Source: Azophilus sp965221755 (GTDB lineage: Bacteria > Pseudomonadota > Gammaproteobacteria > Pseudomonadales > Azotimanducaceae). Taken from it: DNA of 64,000 nucleotides. Below the pieces are notes generated by a model. That model was given only the letters and a program-made list of their open reading frames with translations. It did no database searches and was not told the origin of the DNA. Shown piece after piece: positions 52,333-61,415 of this stretch; positions within the stretch are counted from its first letter, which is position 1; every line of letters starts with the position of its first letter. A program made the position numbers and the translations under genes. Location of the stretch: assembly GCA_965221755.1 (NCBI GenBank), contig OZ244921.1, positions 620,001 to 684,000 on the forward strand, read 5' to 3'.

Positions 52333-52902
52333 TCATTGCTGCGCCAGGGCTTGGATGAACTCCCGATAGGCAAGCGTTTCCGGCGCCAGTTCCGCCGCCC
52401 GCTCCGCATCGGCACGGGCGGCTTGGCGGTCGCCCAAGCGGTTGAACATCAGCGCCCGGTTGTAGTAAGCGACCGGCAGGTGTTCGCCGGCGTTGGCGAT
52501 GGCGCGCTCCAGATCCGCCATCGCGTCGCGGTAGCGCTTGACCACCACAAAGGCGTTGGAGCGGTTGATGTACACGCTGGCCATTTCCGGCGCCAAGGCC
52601 ACGGCTCGGTCGTGGTCCTTCAGGCCGGCCGCCAAATCGCCGCTGCGCACGTGCAGAATGCCCCGGTTGGAATAGGTTGCCGCCAAGTCCTCCGGCACCA
52701 GCATCTGATGCTCAATGGCCAAGGTGCAGGTTTCGATGTCCATGGACGTGCCGCGGTCAGCCGCAGCCTTGTAGCAATCACGGGCGGGGGATGAGTTGAG
52801 CAGCATCGTCTCGCTGGCCGGCGCCGCAACGCTTAGGCAGGCCGCGCACAGGAGGCACGCCCATGTCGGTGCGGCGCGGCGTGAATGGGAAAGTGAACGC
52901 AT
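52333..52902 (-). CDS. Secreted TPR-repeat protein
   Basis: 189 residues. A signal peptide (WACLLCAACLSVAAPASE) is followed by about three TPR units (ATYSNRGILHVRSGDLAAGL, ASVYINRSNAFVVVKRYRDA, VAYYNRALMFNRLGDRQAAR). Such proteins scaffold periplasmic complexes. It lies 82 bases downstream of nothing on its own strand and is close to the IS element at 52945, with no sign of disruption. Confidence 0.82.
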   Translation of the reverse strand: MRSLSHSRRAAPTWACLLCAACLSVAAPASETMLLNSSPARDCYKAAADRGTSMDIETCTLAIEHQMLVPEDLAATYSNRGILHVRSGDLAAGLKDHDRAVALAPEMASVYINRSNAFVVVKRYRDAMADLERAIANAGEHLPVAYYNRALMFNRLGDRQAARADAERAAELAPETLAYREFIQALAQQ

Positions 52903-52944
52903 GGAATGGATTTACACCTAACGACGATCGGATTCAAGCGCCTG

Positions 52945-54036
52945 TGCCGGCTCAGGACATTTCGGAACTTTTCGCCTGCCGGATCAGGCAGCATCCTCGA
53001 TCCCGACAAGGTACTCGTTCGGGGTTCGGCAATCCAGCGCCCAGTGCGGCCGCCGGTAGTTGTGGAAGAACTCGTGCCGGGCGAGCCTTGGGGCGACGTC
53101 GGCGACGGTGAGGGGTCCGTCGTAGAGGTTCCGGAACTCGATGCGGGCGGATCGGTTGGCGCGCTCGACGCAGCCGTTCCACTGGGGCCTTCTCGGCGGC
53201 AGGACGTGCAGTGGGATGCCCATCGCCTCGCAGGCGCGCTCGAAGTCGGCCATGAACTCGCTGCCGCCGTCCACCTGGATGGATCGGACGGGGAACGGCA
53301 TGGCCTCGAGCACCGCTTCGAGGAAGCGCTTGGCGTTGCCGGCGGTGGCGCGGGAGAAGACGCGGGCGGCCATGAACTTGGTGACGGGGCAGACGGCGCG
53401 GAACTCCTTGAGGGCGCGGCCGTCGCGGCTGTAGGTCATGTGGTCGATCTGGAGCATCTCGCCGGGGCCCCTGGCCCGGTCGCCGAACTTCCATCGGTTC
53501 GCCCAGGCGTCGTCGAAGCGGCGGCGGCGCTTGGGCTTGGCGCGCCCCTCGCAGAAGGACGCGGGCTTGATGCGCCCGTCGGCGATGGCCCTGGAGAGGA
53601 TGCGCCCGACGGTGGAGACGGACAGGGCCAGGCCGTCCCTGGCCAGCATCGCGCGCAGCTTGGCCTTGCCCATGTAGGGGTGCTCCGCGCGCAGCTTGAG
53701 CACGGCGCGGTCGTCGGCGTCGGTCCAGCGCCGGCGGCGGACGGTTCGGGGGCGGGTACACTTGGGCTTGAGCGCCCGGACGCCGCCGCGCCGGAAGGCC
53801 CTGCGCCAGTCGTAGTAGGTGCTCCTGGCCAAGCCGACGGTGCGCAGGGCGTCGCCGCGGCGCATGCCGCCGGCGACCATCCGGTCGATGAGTTCGAGGG
53901 CGCGCAGGCGCTCCTCGGCGGCCCCCGCCGTGTCGGCGTCGATGCGCAGGCGCTTGCAGGAAGGTGGGCAGGCGTGCAACAGTTTCATGCTCAGGCTCCT
54001 TGTTCAGTGAATGAATCAAGCATGCCTGAGCCGGCG
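52945..54036. mobile_element. IS481-like insertion sequence
   Basis: One transposase gene bounded by imperfect inverted ends: TGCCGGCTCAGGACAT at 52945-52960 and the reverse complement of 54021-54036 (GCCGGCTCAGGCATG). About 1.09 kb, the right size for IS481. Target duplications were not resolved. The right end runs into REP-like DNA. Confidence 0.7.
52984..53988 (-). CDS. IS481-like transposase (DDE integrase core)
   Basis: 334 residues. A helix-turn-helix N-terminus (RRGDALRTVGLARSTYYDWRR) is followed by an integrase core with the DDE residues in LQIDHMTYSRDG, IQVDGGSEF and NGCVERANRS, and a C-terminal HNYRRPHWALDCRTPNEYL. The gene is intact and may be active; it is the only complete transposase in the window. 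Confidence 0.88.
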   Translation of the reverse strand: MKLLHACPPSCKRLRIDADTAGAAEERLRALELIDRMVAGGMRRGDALRTVGLARSTYYDWRRAFRRGGVRALKPKCTRPRTVRRRRWTDADDRAVLKLRAEHPYMGKAKLRAMLARDGLALSVSTVGRILSRAIADGRIKPASFCEGRAKPKRRRRFDDAWANRWKFGDRARGPGEMLQIDHMTYSRDGRALKEFRAVCPVTKFMAARVFSRATAGNAKRFLEAVLEAMPFPVRSIQVDGGSEFMADFERACEAMGIPLHVLPPRRPQWNGCVERANRSARIEFRNLYDGPLTVADVAPRLARHEFFHNYRRPHWALDCRTPNEYLVGIEDAA

Positions 54037-54615
54037 GCGGGGCGCATCGCGCCGCGCCGCCGGGCCATGAACTCCGGTCGCCTACGGCTCCCTCCGTTCA
54101 TGGCCCGGCGCCACCCTCCCCGTCCAGTCAGTTCATGGGGCCAGGCCCCGGGGAGGAAGTTCCGAAAGGTTTCTGAGCCCGCACAGCGCCCGCGCGACCT
54201 GACGGTCGCGGCGGACCAAAGGTCCGTGGGAGTTTCGCTGCCGCGAAACTCCGCGCTTTTTGCGTGGGTCAGGTTCCGAAATGTTTCTTAAGCCCACACA
54301 GCGCGCGCCTCAATTCCTCAAGGCCGTCGCTACTCGGCAGGGTTGGTTCTCGCGGATGTCGGATGGAGCAACGGCTCCAGCGCGAAGCCCGCACGGGACC
54401 GGGGCCGTCCCGAACGGGCCGCGACAGCATCCGAGCTAGGGCCAAGCAAGGCCGTCCGCGCCGCTCTTGGGGGCTGGACGCCGGGTTGTCCCGCAGGCGC
54501 TTCCCGGCAATTCCCGGGTCATCGGCAAAAGCCCTGCCCGCGCCCTCAGCCATCCTGCCCGGGCCTGCGGCGGCAGGAGGGGGCATGGCCATGACTCGCC
54601 TCCGTCCGTCCGGCT
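54037..54615. repeat. Intergenic REP-like unit beside the IS element
   Basis: No gene is supported. About 54190-54300 carries one REP-like unit: GCGCGACCTGACGGTCGC, the GGAGTTTCGC/GCGAAACTCC palindrome, then GCGTGGGTCAGGTTCCGAAATG. The rest to 54615 shows only GC-rich shadow frames. Confidence 0.7.
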
Positions 54616-54921
54616 TCACAGCAGCTTGACGAGGGCGACGACCAGTCCGCCCTGCGCGATCAACGCACCGATCATCCACTTCATCAAATCCGACTTGGAG
54701 ACCTCTATGGCAGCCTTCGTCTCCTGACGCAGCGCCTCCGTCTCCTGACGCAGCGCCTCAATGTCGGCCCGCGCCCCTTCGACGTCAGCCTTGGTGGCGA
54801 GGTTGGCGTTGAGCAAAGCGACATGCTCCTCGGCCAGCGTCTCCGCCTGCCGCTCGGTGAAGCCGCAGCCGGTCAGGCGCTTGACGAAGCGGTGGGTGTC
54901 GAACGCGATGGCCTCTGACAT
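54616..54921 (-). CDS. DUF1640-like coiled-coil protein with C-terminal membrane anchor
   Basis: 101 residues from the ATG at 54921 (MSEAIAFDTHRFVKRL). The TGCGFTERQAETLAEEHV segment, a heptad-rich ALRQETEALRQETKAAIEV coiled coil and a C-terminal hydrophobic anchor (WMIGALIAQGGLVVALVKLL) match the DUF1640/CCDC90-type small proteins. Function in bacteria is unknown. Confidence 0.8.
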   Translation of the reverse strand: MSEAIAFDTHRFVKRLTGCGFTERQAETLAEEHVALLNANLATKADVEGARADIEALRQETEALRQETKAAIEVSKSDLMKWMIGALIAQGGLVVALVKLL

Positions 54922-55175
54922 GAGCGAATCATAGTGGCGCCGACGCCGTTCGACAACACACATTCGGCTGGCCGGCAGTGGCTCAGAATGCCTTGGCGCT
55001 TTCCGGCCCATGTTCCACGCGCAGGGCGGATTCGTCCGCAACAATGAAAAAAACGTCTTGGGGACGCGAACGGCGCGGCCGGCCGTTGCATTGCTGACAA
55101 CCGCTGTGGGATTGGCTCTCCGCTTAGCGTGTCAACTGCCTTTCCGCAATTGGAGCAACCCGCACGGCCGTTACG

Positions 55176-55883
55176 TTAGTTGCCGATCGCCTGCTCCGCC
55201 GCCCGCTCGGCGAGGTAGGGAGCGAGGATGTGCTTGAGGATGCCGCGGCCGTACTCGCCGTACCAAACGGACGGATCCTGGGCCTTCACCGGCATGGCGC
55301 CGTCCTTGGGAATCAGCCGGGCGCTGCGCAGCATGGACAAGGCCAAGTCGAGCTTCGCCTCGTCCCCGAAATTGACGCTGGCAAGGCTCCAGCAACGCAT
55401 CTCCTCGCCGACGCGGTCGGCGGCGATGACGCATTGGAGGTTGCGCCGGGTGTCGTCAAGCAGTTCAAGCAGGCGGAAGTGTTGATAGCGGCGCGACATG
55501 TACAGGCGGCTGCGCCGCCGGGTGTCGGCGCCGGGATCCGCGCGCTGCAGTTCAGCCATCTCGTTGGCCACTTGGGCTTGCTGCTGCGCAGAGAGCGGCG
55601 GAATGACGTCCGCCAACAGATTCAGCCGCACCAGCAGATCCTCCGCAATGGCGCGGCGATGGGGCCGTTCCCGCCAATCGAGGTGGGTGGGGGAAATCAG
55701 CTCCCAAGCGTCAATTGTGGCGGCGGCGCCAACTTGCGCAGCCGCCATCGCAAACGCTGCGGCGACGACCAGCGTTCGGGTTCGCGAAACCAGGTTGCCG
55801 TGTGAGCCGGCTGTTGCGCCCGGCCACCGACCGCTCATGGATCCGGGACATCGTCGGGCTGGTGCCTGCGCGGGTGCTGTCAT
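55176..55883 (-). CDS. Exported hypothetical protein
   Basis: 235 residues from the ATG at 55883, chosen because it overlaps the upstream stop by four bases; a start at 55838 would give 220. A hydrophobic TLVVAAAFAMAAAQVGAAA looks like a signal sequence, late for the long start. The remainder is helical, with LQCVIAADRVGEEMRCW and a possible disulfide. No family recognised. It is the last gene of the run that begins with the DUF1538 pair. Confidence 0.6.
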   Translation of the reverse strand: MTAPAQAPARRCPGSMSGRWPGATAGSHGNLVSRTRTLVVAAAFAMAAAQVGAAATIDAWELISPTHLDWRERPHRRAIAEDLLVRLNLLADVIPPLSAQQQAQVANEMAELQRADPGADTRRRSRLYMSRRYQHFRLLELLDDTRRNLQCVIAADRVGEEMRCWSLASVNFGDEAKLDLALSMLRSARLIPKDGAMPVKAQDPSVWYGEYGRGILKHILAPYLAERAAEQAIGN

Positions 55884-56269
55884 CCGGACAGCCGTTCGTG
55901 CAGGTTGTTCAGCTTGAGGCTGCCCACCGGATCAATTTCCACCATCTCCAACGACAGCGCCAGCCCCCCGGCCTGATCGCGGCGAAGCGGCTCCAAATGG
56001 GAGCGTAGCGCATCGAACAGCGCTTGGGCCTGGTCGCGGCGCAGCGCCTCCGAACGGCCTTTGCCAATGCGCGCCATGACATGAACGAAGCCGTGGGCCG
56101 GGTCGCCGTCAGCGATCAGGTAATGGTCGCGCCGCGCGGCGCGAACCCGAATGCCGGCCAAAGGGAAGACGCCGCCGGCAACGGCAACGTTGCGCAGCTT
56201 GGCCATCAGGGCCTTAAGCCCCAAACGGGATTCAAGGTTGGCCGAGTACTCGACGATCAGGTGCGGCAT
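55880..56269 (-). CDS. 5-carboxymethyl-2-hydroxymuconate isomerase-like tautomerase
   Basis: 129 residues starting MPHLIVEYSANLE; Pro after the Met is the catalytic base in this tautomerase family (HpaF/CHMI), and GKGRSEALRRDQAQALFDAL is the second conserved stretch. No other homoprotocatechuate genes are present, so the substrate may differ. It lies 14 bases after the CBS gene, in the DUF1538 operon. Confidence 0.85.
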   Translation of the reverse strand: MPHLIVEYSANLESRLGLKALMAKLRNVAVAGGVFPLAGIRVRAARRDHYLIADGDPAHGFVHVMARIGKGRSEALRRDQAQALFDALRSHLEPLRRDQAGGLALSLEMVEIDPVGSLKLNNLHERLSG

Positions 56270-56283
56270 CGACCCAGCGCTCC

Positions 56284-56685
56284 CTAACCGACCTCCGCCA
56301 GCACCAGGTCGCGCAGCAGGGTGGCCATGCCGAGCAAATTGCGGCCCTGATCGACCACGATCGCCCGGAACAGGCCAAGGCGAACCAGCAGCCGGGTGGC
56401 GTAGCGCGCCAGCATGTCGGACGGCAGCGTGAGCACCGGCTTGGACATGACCTCATGGACATGCACCCGCTCCGGCGCCCGGTTGGCCGCAATCACTTGG
56501 ACGGCGATGTCCGAAACGACCAGCAGGCCGAATTCGTCATCGCCGTCGCGGCGGTCCACCACCAGCGAGCTGATGCTGTGGCGGCGCATCAGCGCCATCG
56601 CCTCGGCCACGGTGGCGCGTCCATCGACGCTATGCACGTCCGCCGACATGAGATCCGCCACCCGCACTGGCACGTCGCCGCTCAT
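56284..56685 (-). CDS. Tandem CBS-domain protein
   Basis: 133 residues with two CBS units: VADLMSADVHSVDGRATVAEA...SISSLVVD and VHEVMSKPVLTLPSDMLARYA...FRAIVVDQ. Such Bateman modules bind adenosyl nucleotides and gate transporters or enzymes. It follows the P-II-like gene by eight bases, in an operon with the two DUF1538 membrane proteins, so it may sense energy state for them. Confidence 0.85.
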   Translation of the reverse strand: MSGDVPVRVADLMSADVHSVDGRATVAEAMALMRRHSISSLVVDRRDGDDEFGLLVVSDIAVQVIAANRAPERVHVHEVMSKPVLTLPSDMLARYATRLLVRLGLFRAIVVDQGRNLLGMATLLRDLVLAEVG

Positions 56686-56693
56686 AAGGCCTC

Positions 56694-57032
56694 CTACGCT
56701 TCCTCAAGAATGGCGTGCATCTGGCTGCCGAGGCCCACGGCATCCTCGATGTTGAGCTGAAAGGCGATGCCGGCCCCCGGCTCCTGGTCAAACCGGCCTG
56801 CTTGGCACAGGCGCTCCAGGATCTCCCGCGCCCGGGCCTCCACCACCAGGAACAGGAGCAGGTCGCAGGACGCGTTGAAGTCCAGCCCCAGGAAGGTCTT
56901 GGCCGGCTCCAGGCCCTCGCCGCGGGCGCTGCCGACTATGGTGACGCCGGTGGCGCCCGCCTGCCGGGCCGCCGCGACCAGCGCTTCGGTCCGTTCCTCT
57001 TCGGCCAAGGCGGCAATGAGCTTCAGCTTCAT
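56694..57032 (-). CDS. P-II-like signal protein
   Basis: 112 residues from the ATG at 57032. KLKLIAALAEEERTEALV and GATGVTIVGSARGEG are the P-II N-terminal strand and T-loop region, but the T-loop lacks the GlnB Tyr51 context and the sequence is divergent, with FLVVEARAREILERL. P-II proteins bind ATP/ADP and often gate membrane proteins encoded beside them. The gene overlaps the second DUF1538 gene by four bases. Confidence 0.82.
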   Translation of the reverse strand: MKLKLIAALAEEERTEALVAAARQAGATGVTIVGSARGEGLEPAKTFLGLDFNASCDLLLFLVVEARAREILERLCQAGRFDQEPGAGIAFQLNIEDAVGLGSQMHAILEEA

Positions 57033-57820
57033 GGGCGAGACTCCTTGGAGGCGGCGGCGCGCCGACGGTTGATGCGCGACCTGACCATAGAGTAGCCCAA
57101 CACCGACATGATCGGAAAGACGCTGGCGAAGGCGATCAAGCCGAACCCGTCGATCAGGGGACTGCGCCCCGGCACGGTGGCCGCCAAGCCCAGCCCCAAG
57201 GCCGCCACCACCGGCACCGTGACCGTGGAGGTGGTCACCCCGCCGCTGTCGTAGGCCAAGGGCACGATGGTGCGGTTCGACGCGAAGGTCTGCGCGATGA
57301 CCACCAGGTAAGCGGCGATGATGTACCAAGGCAGCGGCGTGCCGGTGACGATGCGCAGGCAGCCGAGCGCCACGCCGACGGCAACCCCCGCCGCCACGGC
57401 GAGGCGCAGGCCCCAGGCGCGCACCGCGCCCCCGGAAACTGCCTCCGCCTTCAGCGCCACCACAATCAACGACGGCTCCGCGATCGTGGTCGAAAAGCCG
57501 ATCGCCGCGGCGAAGGCATAGACCAGCAGATAGTCCGACCAATCCACGCCGTCCGCCATGCGTTCGGCGCCGATCGCCTCCGGGGCGGTGAGTTGCCGGG
57601 CCATGGTCTCGCCAATGGGAAACAAAGCCTCCTGCAAGCCGATCAGGAACAGCGCCAAGCCCATCAGCACCAGTGCAAAGCCCACCGCGATGCGGCGCAA
57701 ATCGGGCACGTTGCGGCGCAGCACCAAGGTTTGAAAGACGATCAGGATGGCCAGCATCGGGGCCACGTCGAACGTCGTGGTCCACGCCGTGTCGCCAAGC
57801 ACGGCAAGGAAGTCCCGCAT
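57029..57820 (-). CDS. DUF1538 membrane protein (second)
   Basis: 263 residues with about seven membrane segments. The conserved AYDSGGVTTSTVTVPVVAALG and GFGLIAFASVFPIMSVLGYS motifs mark DUF1538, a membrane family of unknown substrate. It overlaps its paralogue upstream by one base and the P-II gene downstream by four, so the two halves and their regulator are made together. Confidence 0.87.
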   Translation of the reverse strand: MRDFLAVLGDTAWTTTFDVAPMLAILIVFQTLVLRRNVPDLRRIAVGFALVLMGLALFLIGLQEALFPIGETMARQLTAPEAIGAERMADGVDWSDYLLVYAFAAAIGFSTTIAEPSLIVVALKAEAVSGGAVRAWGLRLAVAAGVAVGVALGCLRIVTGTPLPWYIIAAYLVVIAQTFASNRTIVPLAYDSGGVTTSTVTVPVVAALGLGLAATVPGRSPLIDGFGLIAFASVFPIMSVLGYSMVRSRINRRRAAASKESRP

Positions 57821-58563
57821 CAGGCGAGCATCCCGTACAGCAGCACGAAAACCATCGGCGTGAGGCTGGCCAAGGCGATCAGGCCGAATCCGTCAACCAT
57901 GGGGTTGCGGCCGCGGATCGATTGGGCAAGGCCTACGCCCAAGGCGGTGACCAGGGGAACGGTGATGGTGCTGGTGGTCACGCCGCCCGAGTCGTAGGCG
58001 ACGCCAATGATCTCGTCCGGCGCGAAGGCGGTCATGACGGTGACCAGAACGTATCCGGAAATGATGAAGCGGTGGATCGGCCAACCCTTGATGATGCGCA
58101 GCGCGCCGAGCACGATCGCCGCGCCCACGGACATCGCCACCACCATGCGCAAGTTGAGGGCGTAGTCCTGCTGGGCGGCCTCGTCGGCGGGAATGAACCC
58201 GGCTTCGGCGGCCACGCCGGCGGCTTCGGCGGCGATGGCAATCAACGCCGGCTCGGCAACGGTGGTGCCGAAGCCCAGGCCGAAGGCGAAGGCGAACAAC
58301 GCCAGCAGGCTGCCCTTGCGCGCGAAAGCCTGCGCCATCGCCTCGCCGAGCGGGAACAGGCCCATTTCCAAGCCCTGAACGAACATCGCGAGGCCCGCCG
58401 CCACGCAAGCAAGCCCAACCAAAACCCGGCCGACGTCCGGGAAGGGCTGCTGCAGCACGACGACCTGGAAAAAGACGATCACCGCGATGATCGGCGCGAG
58501 GTCCCGAAGGGCGCCGCCAAAGCGGCCAAGGGCAGCGCCGACGAGAGGGGCAGCACTTCTCAT
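57820..58563 (-). CDS. DUF1538 membrane protein (first)
   Basis: 247 residues with about seven membrane segments and the same motifs as its neighbour (AYDSGGVTTSTITVPLVTALG, GFGLIALASLTPMVFVLLYG). The two are paralogous halves, likely a heterodimeric transporter or channel. Being encoded with P-II and CBS proteins suggests tight regulation by energy or nitrogen status. The substrate is unknown. Confidence 0.87.
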   Translation of the reverse strand: MRSAAPLVGAALGRFGGALRDLAPIIAVIVFFQVVVLQQPFPDVGRVLVGLACVAAGLAMFVQGLEMGLFPLGEAMAQAFARKGSLLALFAFAFGLGFGTTVAEPALIAIAAEAAGVAAEAGFIPADEAAQQDYALNLRMVVAMSVGAAIVLGALRIIKGWPIHRFIISGYVLVTVMTAFAPDEIIGVAYDSGGVTTSTITVPLVTALGVGLAQSIRGRNPMVDGFGLIALASLTPMVFVLLYGMLA

Positions 58564-59086
58564 TCACGCCTCTCAACAGGCTTCAGCCCAGGCTGCAGGC
58601 GCGGGCGAGCGCGTCCTGTTGTCCACAAGGACTGCCGGTCGAGGGCGGAAACCCGCTCCAATGCACCTCTCTCGGTTCCGGCGCCATCCCCCGGAGCGAG
58701 GGCGTCCGGCCCTCGAAACGAACCGATGAGTCGCGGCCAACACGGCTTGCTGAAGCGGGTTGAGAAGCGGGTTGAGAGGCAGGTTTCCACTTTGGACCAA
58801 GCTTGGTTCAGGTTTCCCAATTGAAGGAGTGAACGCGCGCCTTCGGTGCGTGTCGGTTCGCGCCCTCGCAATCCGGTCGATCGGGGGCATTTCCAACATC
58901 GGGGCAACCGACTGGCTAAGCTGCCACCGGTCAAAGTGAGAATTGCTGCAGGAGGCGTCATGTGGCTTCCGTACTCAAGCGCAAACGGTAACATAGGGGC
59001 GTTGGTTCAGCGGGGAGCTTGGGACGAAGGGGCATTGCCCAAACCAAGCGCCACCCGGCAACGACAAGGCGAGCACGGAGGTTGAT
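58564..59086. other. 523 bases without a supported gene
   Basis: Should hold the divergent promoters of the DUF1538 operon and the CoA-transferase. A short tandem repeat of AAGCGGGTTGAG is at 58755-58778. Open frames here (for example 58560-58994 minus) resemble shadows and have no recognisable domain. Confidence 0.5.
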
Positions 59087-60289
59087 TTGGCAAACGAACC
59101 GGCGGCGGGCCACCTGCTCGCCCATCTCAAGGTGCTGGACTTCTCCCGGGTGCTGGCCGGACCCTTTGCCGGCCGCCTGCTGTGCGACCTCGGCGCCGAT
59201 GTGGTGAAGGTCGAACCCCCGGACGGGGACGTGACGAGGCTCTGGGGGCGGGTGGTCGGCAACCTCCCCGGCTACTACCACCAGCAGAACGCCGGCAAGC
59301 GCGACATCTGCATCGATCTGCGAACCGACGACGGCCGGCAGCTGGCCCTCGATCTAGCCACCCAAGCCGACATCCTGATCGAGAACTTCCGCCCGGACGT
59401 GATGCCGCGGCTGGGCTTGGGCTACGAGACGCTGCGCGCCGTCAATCCGCGGCTGGTCATGCTCTCCATATCCGGCTTCGGGCAGGGCGGCCCGGAATCC
59501 CACCGGCCCGCCTACGCGCCCATCATTCATGCCGAAGCGGGGCTGCTGGCCCGCCAAGCCCGCCGCAGCCGCATGCCCTACCGTGACCTGCCGCTGTCGG
59601 TGGCGGACACCAACGCCTCCCTGCACGGCCTGGTCGGGCTGCTCGCCGCCGTCATCGCGCGCCAGCGAACCGGGGCGGGCCAACACATCGACATCGCCAT
59701 GATCGACGCCACCGTTGCCACCGACGACCAGCTTCACTACGACTTGGAGGACTCCGAGGCGACCGGGCCCCTGACCAGCGAAACTTGGGAAAGCGGCGCC
59801 GGCTGGATTTTGGTCGCCGCCGATTTCCGCCATCTGTGGCGCCTGCTCGCCAACGAATTCGGCCTCACCGACCCCGCCCGCAAGACCACGCCGCTGCCGG
59901 AAAAAATACGCCTGCGCCGGGAGCGGATGCAGGCCTTCTTCGCCGGCCTGGAGACGTGGGAGGCGGTCGAAGCCGCCATGGCGCGAATGAACCTGGCTTG
60001 GGGCCGGGTTCGGGAAGGCGCCGAACTCGCCGAGCAGCCGACCCTCGCCGCCCACGGACTGATCCGCCCCATGGACGATCGAGCTGGCGGACAGCGCCCC
60101 GTCGTGCAGGCGCCTTGGCGCTTTTCCGACGCCAAGCACGGGGCGCGCGGCCCGGCACCCCACCGCGGCGAGCACAACGAGGCGGTTCTGGCCGACTGGC
60201 TGGGACGCTCTCCGGAGGAGGCGGGCAGGCTCACCGCCGCCGGCGTGCTGCTGCGCGACGAGACGGCCTTGGGGGAATCAAGCGCGTGA
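59087..60289 (+). CDS. CaiB/BaiF-family (class III) CoA-transferase
   Basis: 400 residues from a TTG at 59087 with GGAG six bases upstream. LKVLDFSRVLAGPFAGRLL, DLGADVVKVEPP, NAGKRDICIDLRTDDGR and IENFRPDVMPRLGLGYETL are the family's N-terminal signatures; the catalytic Asp is in the LSVADTNASLHG region. It transfers CoA between carboxylic acids. No dedicated partner enzyme is adjacent. Confidence 0.9.
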   Translation: MANEPAAGHLLAHLKVLDFSRVLAGPFAGRLLCDLGADVVKVEPPDGDVTRLWGRVVGNLPGYYHQQNAGKRDICIDLRTDDGRQLALDLATQADILIENFRPDVMPRLGLGYETLRAVNPRLVMLSISGFGQGGPESHRPAYAPIIHAEAGLLARQARRSRMPYRDLPLSVADTNASLHGLVGLLAAVIARQRTGAGQHIDIAMIDATVATDDQLHYDLEDSEATGPLTSETWESGAGWILVAADFRHLWRLLANEFGLTDPARKTTPLPEKIRLRRERMQAFFAGLETWEAVEAAMARMNLAWGRVREGAELAEQPTLAAHGLIRPMDDRAGGQRPVVQAPWRFSDAKHGARGPAPHRGEHNEAVLADWLGRSPEEAGRLTAAGVLLRDETALGESSA

Positions 60290-60364
60290 GGTCTCATTCC
60301 TCCGCTTCCCTCACCGCCTCTCCGCCAAACGCCAGGCTGGCGAAGGTTGCATTGAGCGCGCATG

Positions 60365-60465
60365 TGCAGGTTCAGAAACCCATCGAACCCGGCCGAAGCG
60401 ACCAGCGCAGAGTTTCGCGCCAGCGAAACTCCATCCGCGCCCGCCTCGCGGGCGCGCGTTGATTG
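60365..60465. repeat. REP-like unit
   Basis: AGAGTTTCGCGCCAGCGAAACTC palindrome near 60408-60432 followed by a GCGCCCGC/GCGGGCGC hairpin, with a variant of the CAGGTTCAGAAAC block in front. Lies between the CoA-transferase and the NTF2-like gene. Confidence 0.65.
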
Positions 60466-60552
60466 CTCAAACCGCGCTGACTATATTGCCCTTCAAGCCA
60501 AGGAGCGCAGGCCATCCCGGAAGGGATGCCGCTCCATTTGGGAGGAGGACCA

Positions 60553-60951
60553 ATGGGCCAGACCGACGCCAACAAGCAGATTGTCAGGGATTTTTGGGAG
60601 GCGTTTTCCGCCAGCCGCTTTGATGAGGCCTTGGGGCTGCTGTCCGAGGACGCCACTTGGTGGGTGGCGGGCACCACCAACATCTCCGGCACCTACACCA
60701 AAGCGCAGTTCGCCGATCTGGTGGCGGGCGTTTCCGAGGGGACCGAAGGCGGCATTCAGGTGACGCCCACGCAAATGACGGCGGAGGAAGGCCGCGTTTC
60801 GATGGAGGCCACATCCTACGGCCTGATGAAGGACGGCAGGGAGTACAGGAACATCTACCACTTCATGCACGACCTGAGCGACGGCAAGATCCGCGCGGTT
60901 CGGGAGTACATGGATACCGAGCATGTGACGGAGATATTCGGCGATGGGTAA
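60553..60951 (+). CDS. NTF2/SnoaL-like protein
   Basis: 132 residues from the ATG at 60553, with GGAGGAGG upstream. ANKQIVRDFWEAFSASRFDEAL and DDATWW-like EDATWWVAG followed by a beta-sheet ending REYMDTEHVTEIF fit the SnoaL-like cone fold. These are small-molecule binding or isomerase-like proteins; the substrate cannot be told. It stands alone. Confidence 0.82.
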   Translation: MGQTDANKQIVRDFWEAFSASRFDEALGLLSEDATWWVAGTTNISGTYTKAQFADLVAGVSEGTEGGIQVTPTQMTAEEGRVSMEATSYGLMKDGREYRNIYHFMHDLSDGKIRAVREYMDTEHVTEIFGDG

Positions 60952-61130
60952 GCCATCGTTTCGGGTCAGAGTGTTTTTTGGGAGCGTTTCGCACCGGCGG
61001 GCGCATCTCTTGGGTTGAACCCAGCGTCCTGAATGAACGAGGGCATTCCGCCGCTCCTCAACCACATTGGTGTAATATCCAAGTTTGGGGTGGATGCCGA
61101 CACGGCTTCCGTGCGCAAGAAGGTAGCTTC

Positions 61131-61415
61131 ATGATTCACGAGACCAACTACACGCAAGCCAGAAAGCACCTAGCGACGCTCATGGATCAGGCTACCGATA
61201 CCCGAGAACCAGTGTTGATCAGGCGCCAAGGCCAAGAAGCGGTTGCCCTCATAGCCGCGGACGAGCTCACCGGATGGCTTGAAACGGCTGATCTCCTCCG
61301 CTCGCCGAGAAACGCCCGACGCCTGATTGAGGCGAGCGAGAGGGCCGCTCGTGGCGAGGGCAAAGCGGTTGGCCTACCGGAGCTTTGGAAACGTCTCAAT
61401 TTGGAGCGCGAGTGA
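61131..61415 (+). CDS. Phd/YefM-like antitoxin
   Basis: 94 residues. MIHETNYTQARKHLATLMDQ with EPVLIRRQGQEAVALIA is the YefM/Phd DNA-binding N-terminus; the C-terminal helix would neutralise a YoeB-type toxin. Its stop overlaps the toxin GTG by four bases. The antitoxin is intact, the toxin is not. Confidence 0.87.
   Translation: MIHETNYTQARKHLATLMDQATDTREPVLIRRQGQEAVALIAADELTGWLETADLLRSPRNARRLIEASERAARGEGKAVGLPELWKRLNLERE

Noticed and set aside
56694..57785. A single 363-residue protein
   Set aside because: The N-terminal two-thirds is a shadow frame of the DUF1538 gene; only the P-II-like part from 57032 is real.
58560..58994. A 144-codon minus-strand gene next to the DUF1538 operon
   Set aside because: No domain, no good start and it overlaps the expected promoter region.
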